Shown piece by piece: positions 10,609 to 21,068 of a stretch of DNA of 22,500 nt. A program made the position numbers and the translations under genes. The stretch is from positions 5,072,657-5,095,156 of the forward strand of contig CM022679.1 in the NCBI GenBank assembly GCA_012295275.1, in the 5' to 3' direction. Below the pieces are notes generated by a model. That model searched no databases. It had not been told where the DNA came from and saw only the letters and a list, made by a program, of their open reading frames with translations. Origin of the DNA: Chrysomallon squamiferum (lineage: Eukaryota > Mollusca > Gastropoda > Neomphalida > Peltospiridae). Within the stretch, counting starts at the first letter, position 1. The number at the start of each line of letters is the position of its first letter.

Positions 10609-10690
10609 GGTACAAAAATAATAATAATAACGCACAATACACAAATAAAGGTACGAAAATAATAACAACGCACAATACACAAATAACAAA
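10609..10690. repeat. Two-copy 41-bp tandem repeat
   Basis: Two copies starting GGTAC at 10609 and 10650 share AACGCACAATACACAAATAA and differ by a few bases and the number of AAT units. Confidence 0.8.
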
Positions 10691-10980
10691 GGCCCGAATC
10701 AAGAATAGTCAAAGTATGGTAAGTGATTGTGTGGTTTGGGATAACGTTTTTTCTATAAATGTTGTTTACCCTCTAATGTTCATGTAAATAATATCATCGA
10801 CTGTTTTTTTTTTTTCTATGTGAGATATATTTTGAGAGTGGGCTGAAAATAGACGGTTTAATATCTGATAGCTTGATCTTGAATGAATAATGGATCAAGA
10901 TGACACAGAAATGTCAGGGAATTTTAGTATAGCTGTCCTGGGTTAAAAAAACCATGCAACAACGACAACAGCAACAACTA

Positions 10981-11155
10981 CAATCCCTTATTCGTATCGC
11001 CACGTGAAGTATTTTAAACTTAATTTATCCGTTGGAAGTACGTTCCATATGACTTCGGATGAGTAAAATTAGTTTATTACATATAATTATTAGTATTAGC
11101 ACGATATATTCTTAATAAGTACTACGCAATAGAGTAATGAACATACACTTACAAC
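10981..11155 (+). repeat. Dispersed ~170-bp repeat, copy 1
   Basis: This block matches 12849-13025 in the same orientation, with shared stretches such as TTATCCGTTGGAAGTACG, TTCCATATGACTT, TAGTTTATTACATATAAT and TTCTTAATAAGTACTA. The copies differ by scattered substitutions and small indels. No coding capacity is visible. It is probably a fragment of a transposable element or a local duplication. Confidence 0.85.
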
Positions 11156-11218
11156 AAAACAATAATATGCAAGTCAAAATAAAAACCAAACACCCATTAC
11201 AACAAAAAATAAAATAAA

Positions 11219-11228
11219 ATAAAATAAA

Positions 11229-11319
<91 letters not shown>
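11219..11319. repeat. (AAAT)n then (AAT)n microsatellite
   Basis: About 25 bases of AAAT units followed by about 75 bases of pure TAA units. The poly-Tyr and poly-Ile frames on the minus strand are artefacts. Confidence 0.95.
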
Positions 11320-11323
<4 letters not shown>

Positions 11324-11689
11324 TAAAAAACAACCCCCCAAAAAAAAAAAAAAAAAACAAAACATGAACAAAAAAAACCTCAACGAAAAAAAACTGCATC
11401 ATTTTAAAAATTATAACCGGGCAGTTTTTTAAACATATTTATGTATGTGTGTGTGCGTCTGTGTGTATGTCAGTATATAGATATATAAAATAATAAAATG
11501 AATGAAAGTAAAAATAAAAATTCAAATATCAAAGTAAATGTGTAAAAATTATAAAAAAACCCCAAAACAACAACAAAACAAATATAAATGAATAAATAAA
11601 AAAAATAATAAATAAAAAACATAAACAAAACAAAAAACAAAACAAAAATAAATAAATATATAGATAAATAATAAATAAATAAAAAACAT

Positions 11690-11804
11690 AAACAAAACAA
11701 AACAACAAACAAAACAAAACAAAACAAAACAAAACAAACAAAACAAACAAAACAAAACAAAACAAAACAAAACAAAACAAAACAAAACAAAACAAAACAA
11801 AACA
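11690..11804. repeat. (AAAAC)n pentanucleotide array
   Basis: A run of AAAAC units with some AAAC units, nearly pure from about 11750. On the minus strand it reads as Phe-Val-Leu-Cys repeats, which inflate several open frames. A-rich sequence continues on both sides (11540-11830). Confidence 0.95.
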
Positions 11805-12263
11805 ATCAAACAAATAAATAAATAAACTAATTAATAAATAAACTGACACAATTACTACTGGTGCGTAAAGAAGATTTATCGCCCGAGTTGAGATCTCGCG
11901 GTTGAAGATTTTTATTGGTTTCTTCGTGGGAGAGATAAAACCCAGTGATCTGACATCAGCGCTTTTCAAACCACTCATTTCTGAACCACTCATTTCTATA
12001 ATGTTCTCATGTGTCTTACGGAGCCTAATTAGGCTAGATGACGACATTATTTTTCTACGAATGATGTGTTATAACATGTTTTTTTCAAGCATGTGATACG
12101 TTAATTAATAATACAAATGTTTCATTTCGTTCCTAATTAAGTTTAGAATTAGTAATGAGTAGTTATTTCATTAATACAGTGTTTGTTATGTGATTGTTTG
12201 GTTTTTTTTTTTTTTGTGTTGTTGTTTTTGTGTGAGAGAAAGTTGGAGATAGAAAGAAAGAGA

Positions 12264-12303
12264 GAGAAAAAGGTCTAATGTGTTATGAAAATGATATATA
12301 ATA
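12264..12303 (+). repeat. 40-bp direct repeat, copy 1
   Basis: This exact 40-base segment beginning GAGAAAAAGGTCTAATG recurs at 12411-12450, an offset of 147 bases. Confidence 0.9.
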
Positions 12304-12410
12304 TGACCATATACACATATAAAGATTGTTTTTTGAAAACTGATTTCATTGAATTATTTCTTAAGAAATTCCTCTTAGCTTTAAAAAAAAAAAAAAAAAA
12401 TTAAGAGAAT

Positions 12411-12450
12411 GAGAAAAAGGTCTAATGTGTTATGAAAATGATATATAATA
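12411..12450 (+). repeat. 40-bp direct repeat, copy 2
   Basis: The second copy of the segment at 12264-12303, with no differences seen by eye. A poly(A) run lies just upstream, ending near 12400. Confidence 0.9.
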
Positions 12451-12848
12451 CGAATATCGCTTTATTTTGAATTGTATGTCCATACACATGATCAAAAATA
12501 ATCTATAAACATAATATTAAAATAACAACAACAACAACAAAAATAATTTACAATTAAAATGTGAATCAGTGACGCAGTTCTGATATAAATAGAAAAACGT
12601 GACAATAACAACAGTGCTCGGTTGATCGTTTTGTCTTGGGTTCTGTTTTTTGTTTTTTTTTTTTCTTTTTTTTTTCGCAGTTTTACAATACATTATAGAA
12701 CGCGTCACTACTTATCTGTATAAGTATATAATTTCTTAAAGGGCTGGCAGATCGAAATACGTGAACATTAATGTATCAATTATTCATACCTCTAACTAAA
12801 TGTTGTTTGAAAATTAATGAGCTTCTGTTGAAATATCTTACTGTTAGT

Positions 12849-13025
12849 TAATCCCTTATTCGTAACCGCCAAGTGAAGTATTTTAAAATTAATTTATCCG
12901 TTGGAAGTACGTTCCATATGACTTACGACGAACAATATTAGTTTATTACATATAATTTTATTAATATTATTGCAATACATTCTTAATAAGTACTATGAAT
13001 TATAGAAATGAACACAGACACACTC
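12849..13025 (+). repeat. Dispersed ~170-bp repeat, copy 2
   Basis: The same-orientation partner of 10981-11155, about 1.87 kb downstream. Similarity covers CCCTTATTCGTA near the start through ATGAACA near the end. Confidence 0.85.
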
Positions 13026-13478
13026 AATTACATACGTTGGCTATCGGCTTTTTGGCAAGCATTTCATATGTAAAATAATTACATTGGACAATTAGTGTTA
13101 TATGAAGGATGGACAGTTAATATTATGTAGAATGTGTTTTTTTTTAAAGGAATTTTTCATAATATAAATTTTTCAGTGATATACAGTTCTTTTCTGTTCT
13201 GAACAAATAACTGTTTTAAAAAAAAAAACATTTTTTCCCCCAGATATGTATAATGTCATATAATGTGCAATTCAAAATATTCTTTATCATTTTCGTAACA
13301 CATTAGACATTTTTTGTGTATGATAATTCAACATACTGGCGGTTTGAAGAAACACGTAATAACAGTATAACAGTCTGGTAGTTATATCTATGAAAAACGT
13401 ATCTTTTCAAAACTTGTAAAAATTTGGAAGAATTCTGTAATATATATTTTCTTTCTTTCTTGAATGACATTATCTACT

Positions 13479-13504
13479 AAAAAAAAAAAAAAAAAAAAAA
13501 AAAA
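13479..13504. repeat. Poly(A) run
   Basis: Twenty-six A residues. The DNA to its right (13510-13640) is unique, and 13640-13860 is A-rich low complexity with GAA and AAC units. Confidence 0.9.
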
Positions 13505-13993
13505 TATTTTTTAGTTTCAAGCAAGCCTTTTTTGTAATGGAGTATTATCTGGAACAGGATATAGTCATAACACATACTAAGGAGGAGTGACCCAAGAGCT
13601 TAGCGAGCCACAGAGATCGGCCTGTGTCAATTATAGCAAATAAATGTCAAAGACAGGTTAAAAAGTAAATAAAAAAGGAATACATAAACAAATTAAAAAC
13701 AACAACAAACAAACAAAAAAACAAAAAAAAAACGATAAAAGAAAATAAAATAAAGAAGAAGAAGAAGAAAATAACAAACATTAACAACAAAAGAAGAAGA
13801 AGAAAAAAAGTCAACAAAGAAAGATATAAAAAAGAAAGAAACAAATAAAAGAGATAAATTGATTCACTGACCGAGTGACTGACTGAGCTGATGAATAAAT
13901 AAATAAAGTCTGCACTTTCTGATGTTAATCAATAAAAATTAAGACTGACACGAGAAAATATCGAAAGGAAGCCACTGTTAAATTAATGGCGTC

Positions 13994-13997
<4 letters not shown>

Positions 13998-14083
<86 letters not shown>
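13998..14083. repeat. (AG)n microsatellite
   Basis: An 86-base pure AG run on the plus strand. On the minus strand it begins 85 bases downstream of the donor of the exon ending at 14168, so it would be transcribed as (CT)n. Confidence 0.95.
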
Positions 14084-14086
<3 letters not shown>

Positions 14087-14167
14087 CAAACAATAATATT
14101 AATAATTTAGCTACTACTGTCTCTGTAATAAACACGAAAAGAAACAAAAACAAAGCTAAAGTTTTAC

Positions 14168-14224
14168 CTTGTTACCAGGAAAGTTGAAAATCAAGACTGC
14201 CTCAAACCACGAATACTCGGACTC
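14168..14224 (-). CDS. Candidate 57-base exon of gene A (exon a)
   Basis: Bounded by an acceptor (TAATTTCGTGTTGCAG, AG at 14226-14225) and a donor (AACAAG|GTAAAA, GT at 14167-14166). One frame is open across the exon, phase 0 at both ends, encoding ESEYSWFEAVLIFNFPGNK; the other two frames contain stops. Its phase fits the next candidate exon at 7199. It is too short for a family call. No upstream partner with a good donor was found between here and 18600, although 14279-14485 contains a 67-codon frame of ordinary composition (starting VLGGPDLTAGLF) without clear splice sites. Frame, splice sites and phase support it, but linkage over a 7-kb intron is inference. Confidence 0.48.
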
Positions 14225-14954
14225 CTGCAACACGAAATTAATGCTTCTTTAGGAAGCCTGTACACGTTACCAGATTCATTAACTTTGTCTCTCACACACA
14301 AACACACACACAAAAAATGTACATAACAACTTCGACTGGAAATCCTTGTTACGTAATTCGCTAACTCGATAATACACGTCCGTAACACTTCGACCGAACG
14401 CGCTGAAAACCCGATTAAGAAATCCGTAGAAGTTACGAAACACTCCGAATAAACCCGCAGTTAAATCCGGGCCACCCAGCACATCACCGAAGTCAGTTAA
14501 TTATTTAGAAAATAATAGCAAACAAAACAATTTACGTCTTAACACAGCAGGCAACTGTAACCAAAATCATACCACCTTGTAATATATTTATATATATATA
14601 TATAGATAATTTTTTACACGTTGTCGTTTCAGATGAGCAACCAAGGAAAAAAAACCAGTCACTGAATTCCGTTAGCTTGTGATGTGTTTCGCGGGCGATT
14701 CGAGTGTTTGCTGAACAATTACACCCGTTTATAATAGGCAAGCCCCGAGAGCAGATCAGGCTTGAAAATAAGAGAAGTAATTTCTCGGTATATCCCGTTA
14801 CACGGAACAGCACCCTGTCACTTAGTAACCAACAGCAAAACAATACTGTGCGTGCCCCTTAAATATTTCATACAAGTTTTGCCCGTAATGTGTGTTGCGC
14901 ACGTCAGTGACTACAGTCAGAAAGATTTTGCGATTATTCCTGTAAATATTTTCT

Positions 14955-14964
14955 TATATAAAAG
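14955..14964 (+). promoter_or_regulatory. TATA-box-like site
   Basis: TATATAAAAG on the plus strand, a close match to a metazoan TATA box, in a locally less AT-rich neighbourhood. A start about 30 bases downstream would give a short leader reaching a donor-like site GCGCAG|GTAAAA at 15030. No plus-strand coding exon was found downstream, so this may be chance in AT-rich DNA. Confidence 0.22.
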
Positions 14965-15669
14965 CCCAGAGTTGACTGCCTGTGACTCATGGAGAGTGTC
15001 TTATAGTTTTTTTTTTAGGCGAGCGCAGGTAAAAGATAAATACATGTTATAAATTTGCTGTGTACATGGGGGAAATGTTTTTCGATTTTCGTGTGGGTAC
15101 ATGTTTTGAGATCCGAGCCGGCTGGAGCTGTGAAGAACGTAACAAGAGCACGTAGAGTAATCTGAATTTGTGAGAATTTGTAAGATAGCTGTTTGAACAC
15201 TTGCAAGATAATAATAATAAAAAAGCCATCCACATAAAAACAACAACAACAACAACAAAATCCCAGCAATAAAAAAACAACAAACAATAAAATAAAAACA
15301 ACAACATAAAAAAAAACGCAACAAAAAATCAACGGTAACAACAAAAAAGAAATAAAACAAAACAAAACAAACAACTGAAATAATCGCATATACATTCTCT
15401 TTGACATTATCACTGTCTAAACTTACACACACACGTACACATACAGACATACACCCACACGCATACACACGCATACACAGACACACTCAAACACACACAA
15501 ACACACACACACGATGTGTATATAATCATACCACACATATACATTCACACCTACACATTCACGCACAGATACAAACAGAAAGACAAACAGACATATCTAC
15601 ACATAAACAGACAAAAAAACCAAACAAAAAAAACCAAACACTTTTTCCAAACAAGTTGAAATTTTACCG

Positions 15670-15786
15670 CACTAAAGCATACCAAACAAACATTTACCTT
15701 TGTTTGACACCCAATAGCCGATTTATGTTTTGATGCTGGGGTATGACTAAACATTCATTCATTCATTCATTTATTCATTCATTCAT
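15670..15786 (+). mobile_element. Retroposon 3' tail with (ATTC)n end
   Basis: The segment has an inverted pair (CAAACAAACA and TTTGTTTG at about 15684-15706). It continues with GACACCCAATAGCCGATTTA and GCTGGGGTATGACTAAAC and ends in (ATTC)n at 15752-15786. From memory this matches the 3' ends of abundant non-LTR or SINE retroposons in mollusc genomes, which also end in ATTC repeats. No reverse transcriptase frame is attached, so it is a truncated copy or a short element. The 5' limit is not clear. Confidence 0.5.
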
Positions 15787-16184
15787 ATTAAACAAACGAA
15801 CTTAAGCAGAGAGTATATTTTCTGTTCAACTTTAGATCATGTGTATGTAAACATGAAACACTTCACCATCACAGTAGACATAGCTAACAAAAAGTCTAAA
15901 ACAGTCTTTATACCTCAAAGTTTGTTTTTTTACTTAAAGGCCAGTACGTGATAAAATGATAACTATAGGTATTTTATGCTTATAGTTCTGTTTTCACTCA
16001 TAGGATTTCGTTTTAGTAAATATATAGATAGGCTTTTTTTTTCCACAGATGGTTAGAACAAGGGTTAAAAATTGTTTTCATTCGTCCTGTCATTATTAGA
16101 AGTGGATTCTAAGAACAAGCAGAATCTTTTCTACAGGAATACGAAAATGTTCAACATATGTACCATTTTACATTCACATAGTAA

Positions 16185-16575
16185 CAGTACTAATAGAAGT
16201 AATGAGAGTTACACTTATAGTGGTAGAAGAAGTGGTTGTCAAGTAGAAAATTAGTAGTACTAGTAGTAGTAGAAGTACCGTTTCTAATATTAGTAGCAGT
16301 TTGTAGAAGCAGAAGATGTAGTAATAGTAATAGTGTTAATAGTGCTAGTTGTAGTAGTAGCAGTAATAGTATTAGAAATATAGGCCAGGTAATGGTAGTA
16401 ATAGTAATAATACAAGTGTAGTATTAGTGGTAGTGGTTGTAGTAGTAGTAGTAGTGGCAATAGTAGAAGGAATAATAGTAAAAAGGTTGTAGTAATAGTA
16501 AGGGTAGCAGTAGGAATAATAGTAGCAACAGCAGCAGCAACAACAGTAGGAGTTATAATAACAGTAGTAGTAGCT
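16185..16575. repeat. Degenerate (TAG)n-rich region
   Basis: Nearly 400 bases of imperfect AGT/TAG/GTA triplets with AGC and AAT variants. Its Ser, Val and Asn frames are artefacts. Confidence 0.85.
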
Positions 16576-17796
16576 ACTAGTACAGAAGCGACAGAAACTG
16601 AATGTACGTTTCTGTACGGAAAGAAATTAAATTAAATTGATTTAACCCTATCTTTTATCCACAATAATGAAACCCTGGAAAAACAAAAAAGAAGAAGACA
16701 TCAGCAACACAGAGAAAAATTAACAAATATCACTCAAAAGCAAAAAAAATAAATAAATAAATAAAATAAAAATAAAATACACACACAAAAAGGAAAAACA
16801 AACAAAAAGATAACAACAACAAAAAAACAAACAAAACAAAAGCAAAAAAAAAAAAAACAAAAAAAAAATAATAATAAAAATTAAAAATAATAAAATAGGG
16901 GGAAAAATAATAATAATAAAATTTTAAAATCCCACTAGAAAACTCCCAAACGAATAAAATACATGTATTCTTTTTATTTCAATTAGCTGTTTTCCGTTTA
17001 TATCTTTTTAACACAAACTACGGTCCATGAAAAAAATCCTGAACCTCAAAACAACATAATTATTACCACACAAAGTGACGTTAATGCAATACGCTAAATT
17101 GTTTGTGGTAAATGTTTAATATCTCATACAAAATATCAGCCCAAACATCGATCGATTTACTAATAACCAAAAACTCGAAAGATAATCGTTATTGGCACAT
17201 TTTATTTTTCTAAGTAGTAAAACAATGACGTGCAAGACAGAAATTAATGGACCAGAAATAAAGGTGAACAGGCTTTTGTTAGCTGTTTATATAACCTCTG
17301 ACTAAACCACGCAAAACGCTTATCGTTATAAGCAGTAGGTCTACGTGAGGTTCTGCTACAGTAATCTGTCAGTGGGTTTATGTTACTGTAAGAACTTAGC
17401 TGTTTTTGTTTATACGTTAAGTCGTTGACATAATTTATATCTGGAGCCCTAATGCTGGTTTATGTTGACTCTTAGAGTGAGTGTTGTATCAGAATTGTTT
17501 GGATGTCTAGATAATGTCAATGTATTTAGATGTAACCAAGTTATTTGTTTTATATTATGGTATGTTCGTTGCTCACTATGGCTAGACGTATGTAAAAAAA
17601 TAAAAATTAAAACGACGAATGAATGTTGTAGTTCAGTGAATGGAATTCTGTGGGAAGGTGCTTGTAGGCGATTACTTTCTGCTAAGAGTAACCCAAGGAA
17701 TGTAGAACACCGTTTTCCTTTCTCATTTCATGGTATATATTGTGGTGATATATTTGAAGTAGAAGACTGAGGGTGAAGAAATGGATCAATGTACAA

Positions 17797-18060
17797 ATAA
17801 GTAAATAAATATATGAAAAACAAACAAGCAAGCAAGCAAATAAAAAAATAAATTTAAAATAATATATGTACAAATAAATAAATCAATGAACAAATAAATA
17901 AACAAAAATAATAAATATACAAATGAATATATAAGAAAGCAATAAATAAAAATATATAATCAAAATTAAATGTACAAATGAATGAATGAATGAATAAATA
18001 AATATAAATAATAAATGTACAAAGAAATAAAGGAATGAATGAATAAACAAATAAATAAAA
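17797..18060. repeat. Degenerate (AAAT)/(GAAT) region
   Basis: Imperfect tetranucleotide DNA with repeated islands of ATGTACAAATGAAT-like sequence, recurring roughly every 60-70 bases (17789, 17867, 17969, 18016). It may be a decayed higher-order repeat. Confidence 0.7.
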
Positions 18061-18195
18061 ATGAAGAGAAGAGAGAAACACTAAACAGTTTCATTGTACA
18101 ACATTTATTCATAATGATTTTTTGTTATGATTTGTATTTTGAGGTAATGGTTTATTTCTATACATCGATTCAATTAAATAAAAGGAAAACACGGT

Positions 18196-18330
<135 letters not shown>

Positions 18331-18605
18331 GTCTTTATAATAATAATAATAATAATTTAAAGAAAAATATTAAGACAGTTAACCGTTAATAATAATAATT
18401 TAAAAAGCCCTAACAAAACAAAACAAGAAGAAAAAAGCCCACAACAAACATTTAAAACAATTATTCGAAAAAAAGATAATGCTAGACCTCCCCTTGAAAA
18501 AAAACCAATCCCAAAGTCTCTAGTATATACTTTTATATCACTGAAAAACAAATAAACAAGAATATAACTTGACGGTATCATTAATAACAGTAATTACAAA
18601 TATTA

Positions 18606-18611
18606 TTTATT
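18606..18611 (-). promoter_or_regulatory. Candidate poly(A) signal
   Basis: AATAAA on the minus strand, about 370 bases downstream of the stop at 18985. The sequence between is unique and less AT-rich than the DNA beyond, as expected for a 3' UTR. The hexamer sits in a (TAAA)-like context, so the match could be accidental. Confidence 0.35.
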
Positions 18612-18984
18612 TATCTATCCCGTAAACTAAAGAACTACATGTCTTTAGTCAAAGGGACGTTACTCTGCTTGAGCTGCCATGCTAGGTAATCGTTCTCGAT
18701 TTTGTGAACTCGTCCATGAACGATAACTCAGGATGACCACAATGATTATTACTGTTCTCTGTCACGTATTCATCAGAGGTAGATGACTTCGGCTAAGCTA
18801 TCATAATTTCTACAAAAGCGACATAATAACTTCCTGAGCCGCCATTTTGGTCAAAGAGGAGACAACTAAAAACTATATACTTCGTGCAGACAGACCATTT
18901 TCGAATAAAACATCTCGGACGTCTGTAGAATATACCAGACATTAAAGTGCATTGCCTTATCTCTGCGGAGGACTGAAGAACGAG
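18612..18984 (-). other. Probable 3' UTR of the cysteine-rich gene
   Basis: Unique, non-repetitive sequence between the TGA stop and the first AATAAA on the minus strand. No open frame of note and no further splice acceptor with an open frame were seen. Confidence 0.45.
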
Positions 18985-19115
18985 TCAGGGGAGACAATTG
19001 TAGAGAAATCTGCCCTCAGAGAAGGAACATGAACAGAAGTCATACACCGTGTCCCCGATTTTGTGTGCAAAAAAATCGCCAGGATCGTGACAGTTTCCGT
19101 CGATATCACGACAGC
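18985..19115 (-). CDS. Cysteine-rich secreted protein, exon 4 (last)
   Basis: This terminal exon follows an excellent acceptor (TTTTTTTCTTCTCTTCTTTCCAG without the leading T's, AG at 19117-19116). It enters with two bases completing an Arg codon with the C left by exon 3, has 42 codons and ends in TGA at 18987-18985. The peptide starts CRDIDGNCHDPGDFF, continues through GDTVYDFCSCSFSEG and ends YNCLP. Cysteine spacing is C-x6-C-x18-C-x1-C-x10-C, unlike the two preceding modules. The CxC pair followed by a Gly is reminiscent of VWC domains. It is the C-terminal module of a small extracellular protein. The open frame overlapping it in another register (ending at 18957) is a shadow. Family membership is inferred from the cysteine pattern only. 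Confidence 0.8.
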
Positions 19116-19625
19116 CTGGAAAGAAGAGAAGAAAAAAATCGAATCATTTGTTGTGTTATAATTCATGAATGTTTAAATAATTAATAAATAAATAAAGAAA
19201 AAAAAAAAAAAAAAAAAAAAATAAATGAATAAATTATAAAAAGCAATAGTAATAAATCAGAAAAGAAATTGGAAAGAAAAAAAGGGAGGCTAAATTATCG
19301 ACAGAGAGAGTGAGAGAGAGAAAATAAAATTTAAAGAATGTTCATAAATATCCGTCCCATTTGACAGCGAGAAATAAATAAACAGCACAAACTCAAGAAA
19401 ATAAAATAAAAATAAGAAAAAAAAAAAAGTAAAAAGAAATTAAAAAAAAGTAAGAAAAAAAAAAAAAAAAAAAAAAAAAAGACCAAAAACCGCCCAGAAA
19501 TAACCAATAACAACAACAAAAAACAAAAATCCCATGAAACCCCCCAAAAAAACAACAACAAACAATAAAAAGCAAAAAAAAAACAAACAAATAAACACAA
19601 ATAATAAAACATATAAATAAATAAG

Positions 19626-19664
<39 letters not shown>

Positions 19665-20029
19665 AATTAAATAAATAAAAAACCAAGAAATGTCATTTTG
19701 TTTCTGTTTCTTGGTAACAAATACATACTAAAATGTTTATAAGACCCTCAAGCAGTTATTTTATTTTATTGCTTACAATTACTGTACGTTAAATCTATTT
19801 GTGAGACAGCTGGGGAACAACACGTTTGTTTCTGTACACATTAAAACTGTATAATAAACATAAACTAAAATTTAACCAGTATTTGTGAACATTTTCTTTA
19901 TTGCCTTTCCTTTCATCTTTGTAACCGACACTGTACTCGTTTGATCTTAACAACAGCAAACAGCATAAAATGTCCATACTTTTCAGCAAGAAAAATAGTC
20001 AAGTTTGCAATTTATTTATTTATTCATTT

Positions 20030-20229
<200 letters not shown>

Positions 20230-20585
20230 GGCCTTTTCCTTGGGTTTGTAGCAACCAGGAAAGGGTATACTACAGTTTTTGTAAAAATCAGGAAACTGCT
20301 TAATAAAAACAAGATAACGGAGAGCGTTGATTCTACGATCTGTCGCTTTGAAACCAAGAACTTTACCAGTATTGATATTATTGTGTTAATTCTGCAACAT
20401 ATTTCCAATACCTAGTTCTCTCTGAACTCTGCTGCAGGAGATGACATTTACATTTTCACTTTTCTAATGACTTTCTGGGATTAACTCTGTCTCAGTGAAA
20501 CAGTGCACGGCTTGTCATAAATCAACATCATTATCTCATGCTCTTTAAGATTATAATGTTCAGTACAATGCCGTATTATAAACTC

Positions 20586-20589
<4 letters not shown>

Positions 20590-20621
<32 letters not shown>
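20590..20621. repeat. (AC)n microsatellite
   Basis: A pure AC run of 32 bases inside intron 3. Confidence 0.95.
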
Positions 20622-20622
<1 letters not shown>

Positions 20623-20699
20623 TTCTGTAAATGTATGTTTGCATTTCTATGTTTTATAAACATACATACATATACTCATATATCTATATATCTATATGT

Positions 20700-20744
20700 A
20701 TAAGTAAATATATATGTGTATGTAGATGTATATATATATATGTA

Positions 20745-20792
<48 letters not shown>

Positions 20793-20897
20793 TGTGCGTA
20801 TGTGTTAGTGTATGTGTGAGTGTGTATGTGTATGTGTGTATATGTGGATGTGGATGTATATGTGGATGTGGATGTATATGTCCATCCATCCATCCAT
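20700..20897. repeat. Compound TA/TG/ATCC repeat
   Basis: Two copies of TGTAGATG(TA)n at 20720-20759 merge into a long TA run ending near 20789. TG-rich imperfect repeats (TGTGGATG units) and four ATCC units follow. Confidence 0.9.
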
Positions 20898-20955
20898 TCA
20901 ACCATTCATACGTCGAGTTTACGCATCAGTTACGACTGTTTTCTCTGTACATCTC

Positions 20956-20990
<35 letters not shown>

Positions 20991-21023
20991 CCCGGATGCC
21001 CTCCTGCGGTGTTCGTGAACAGT

Positions 21024-21064
21024 AAATTACGTGTGTGTGTAAATTACGTGTGTGTGTAAATTAC
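21024..21064. repeat. 17-bp tandem repeat abutting a splice donor
   Basis: Two full copies of AAATTACGTGTGTGTGT and a partial third copy that runs into the donor of the exon ending at 21069. On the minus strand each unit begins ACGTAATTT, an imperfect copy of the real donor ACGTAAGTAATTT. Confidence 0.85.
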
Positions 21065-21068
21065 TTAC

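Larger units (their letters stand above)
7200..14167 (-). other. Probable long intron of gene A
   Basis: Nearly 7 kb without a confidently supported gene. Positions 7200-8390 are low-repeat AT-rich DNA. They include a strong minus-strand acceptor-like site near 7886 (TTTTTCTTCTGTGATAG), whose downstream frame EMWTSGEMSCVK could be an extra small exon, and a plus-strand acceptor-like site near 7710. The rest carries the (ACAT)n array, the 57-bp tandem repeat, the paired 170-bp repeat, AAT and AAAAC arrays and an (AG)n tract, listed separately. Confidence 0.4.

Noticed and set aside
11470-12047. 172-codon minus-strand open frame rich in Phe, Val, Leu and Cys
   Set aside because: Most of its length is the (AAAAC)n array and A-rich DNA. 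The initial MSSSSLIRLRKTHENIIEMS part is ordinary in composition, but no splice donor clearly rescues it.
15001-15486. Three overlapping minus-strand frames after a strong acceptor-like TTACGTTCTTCACAG
   Set aside because: All three frames are open over the same bases, so there is no frame-specific constraint, and no consensus donor follows.
17462-17770. 102-codon plus-strand open frame with ordinary composition
   Set aside because: One or two frames of this length are expected by chance in this much AT-rich DNA. No start context, splice sites or recognisable domain support it.
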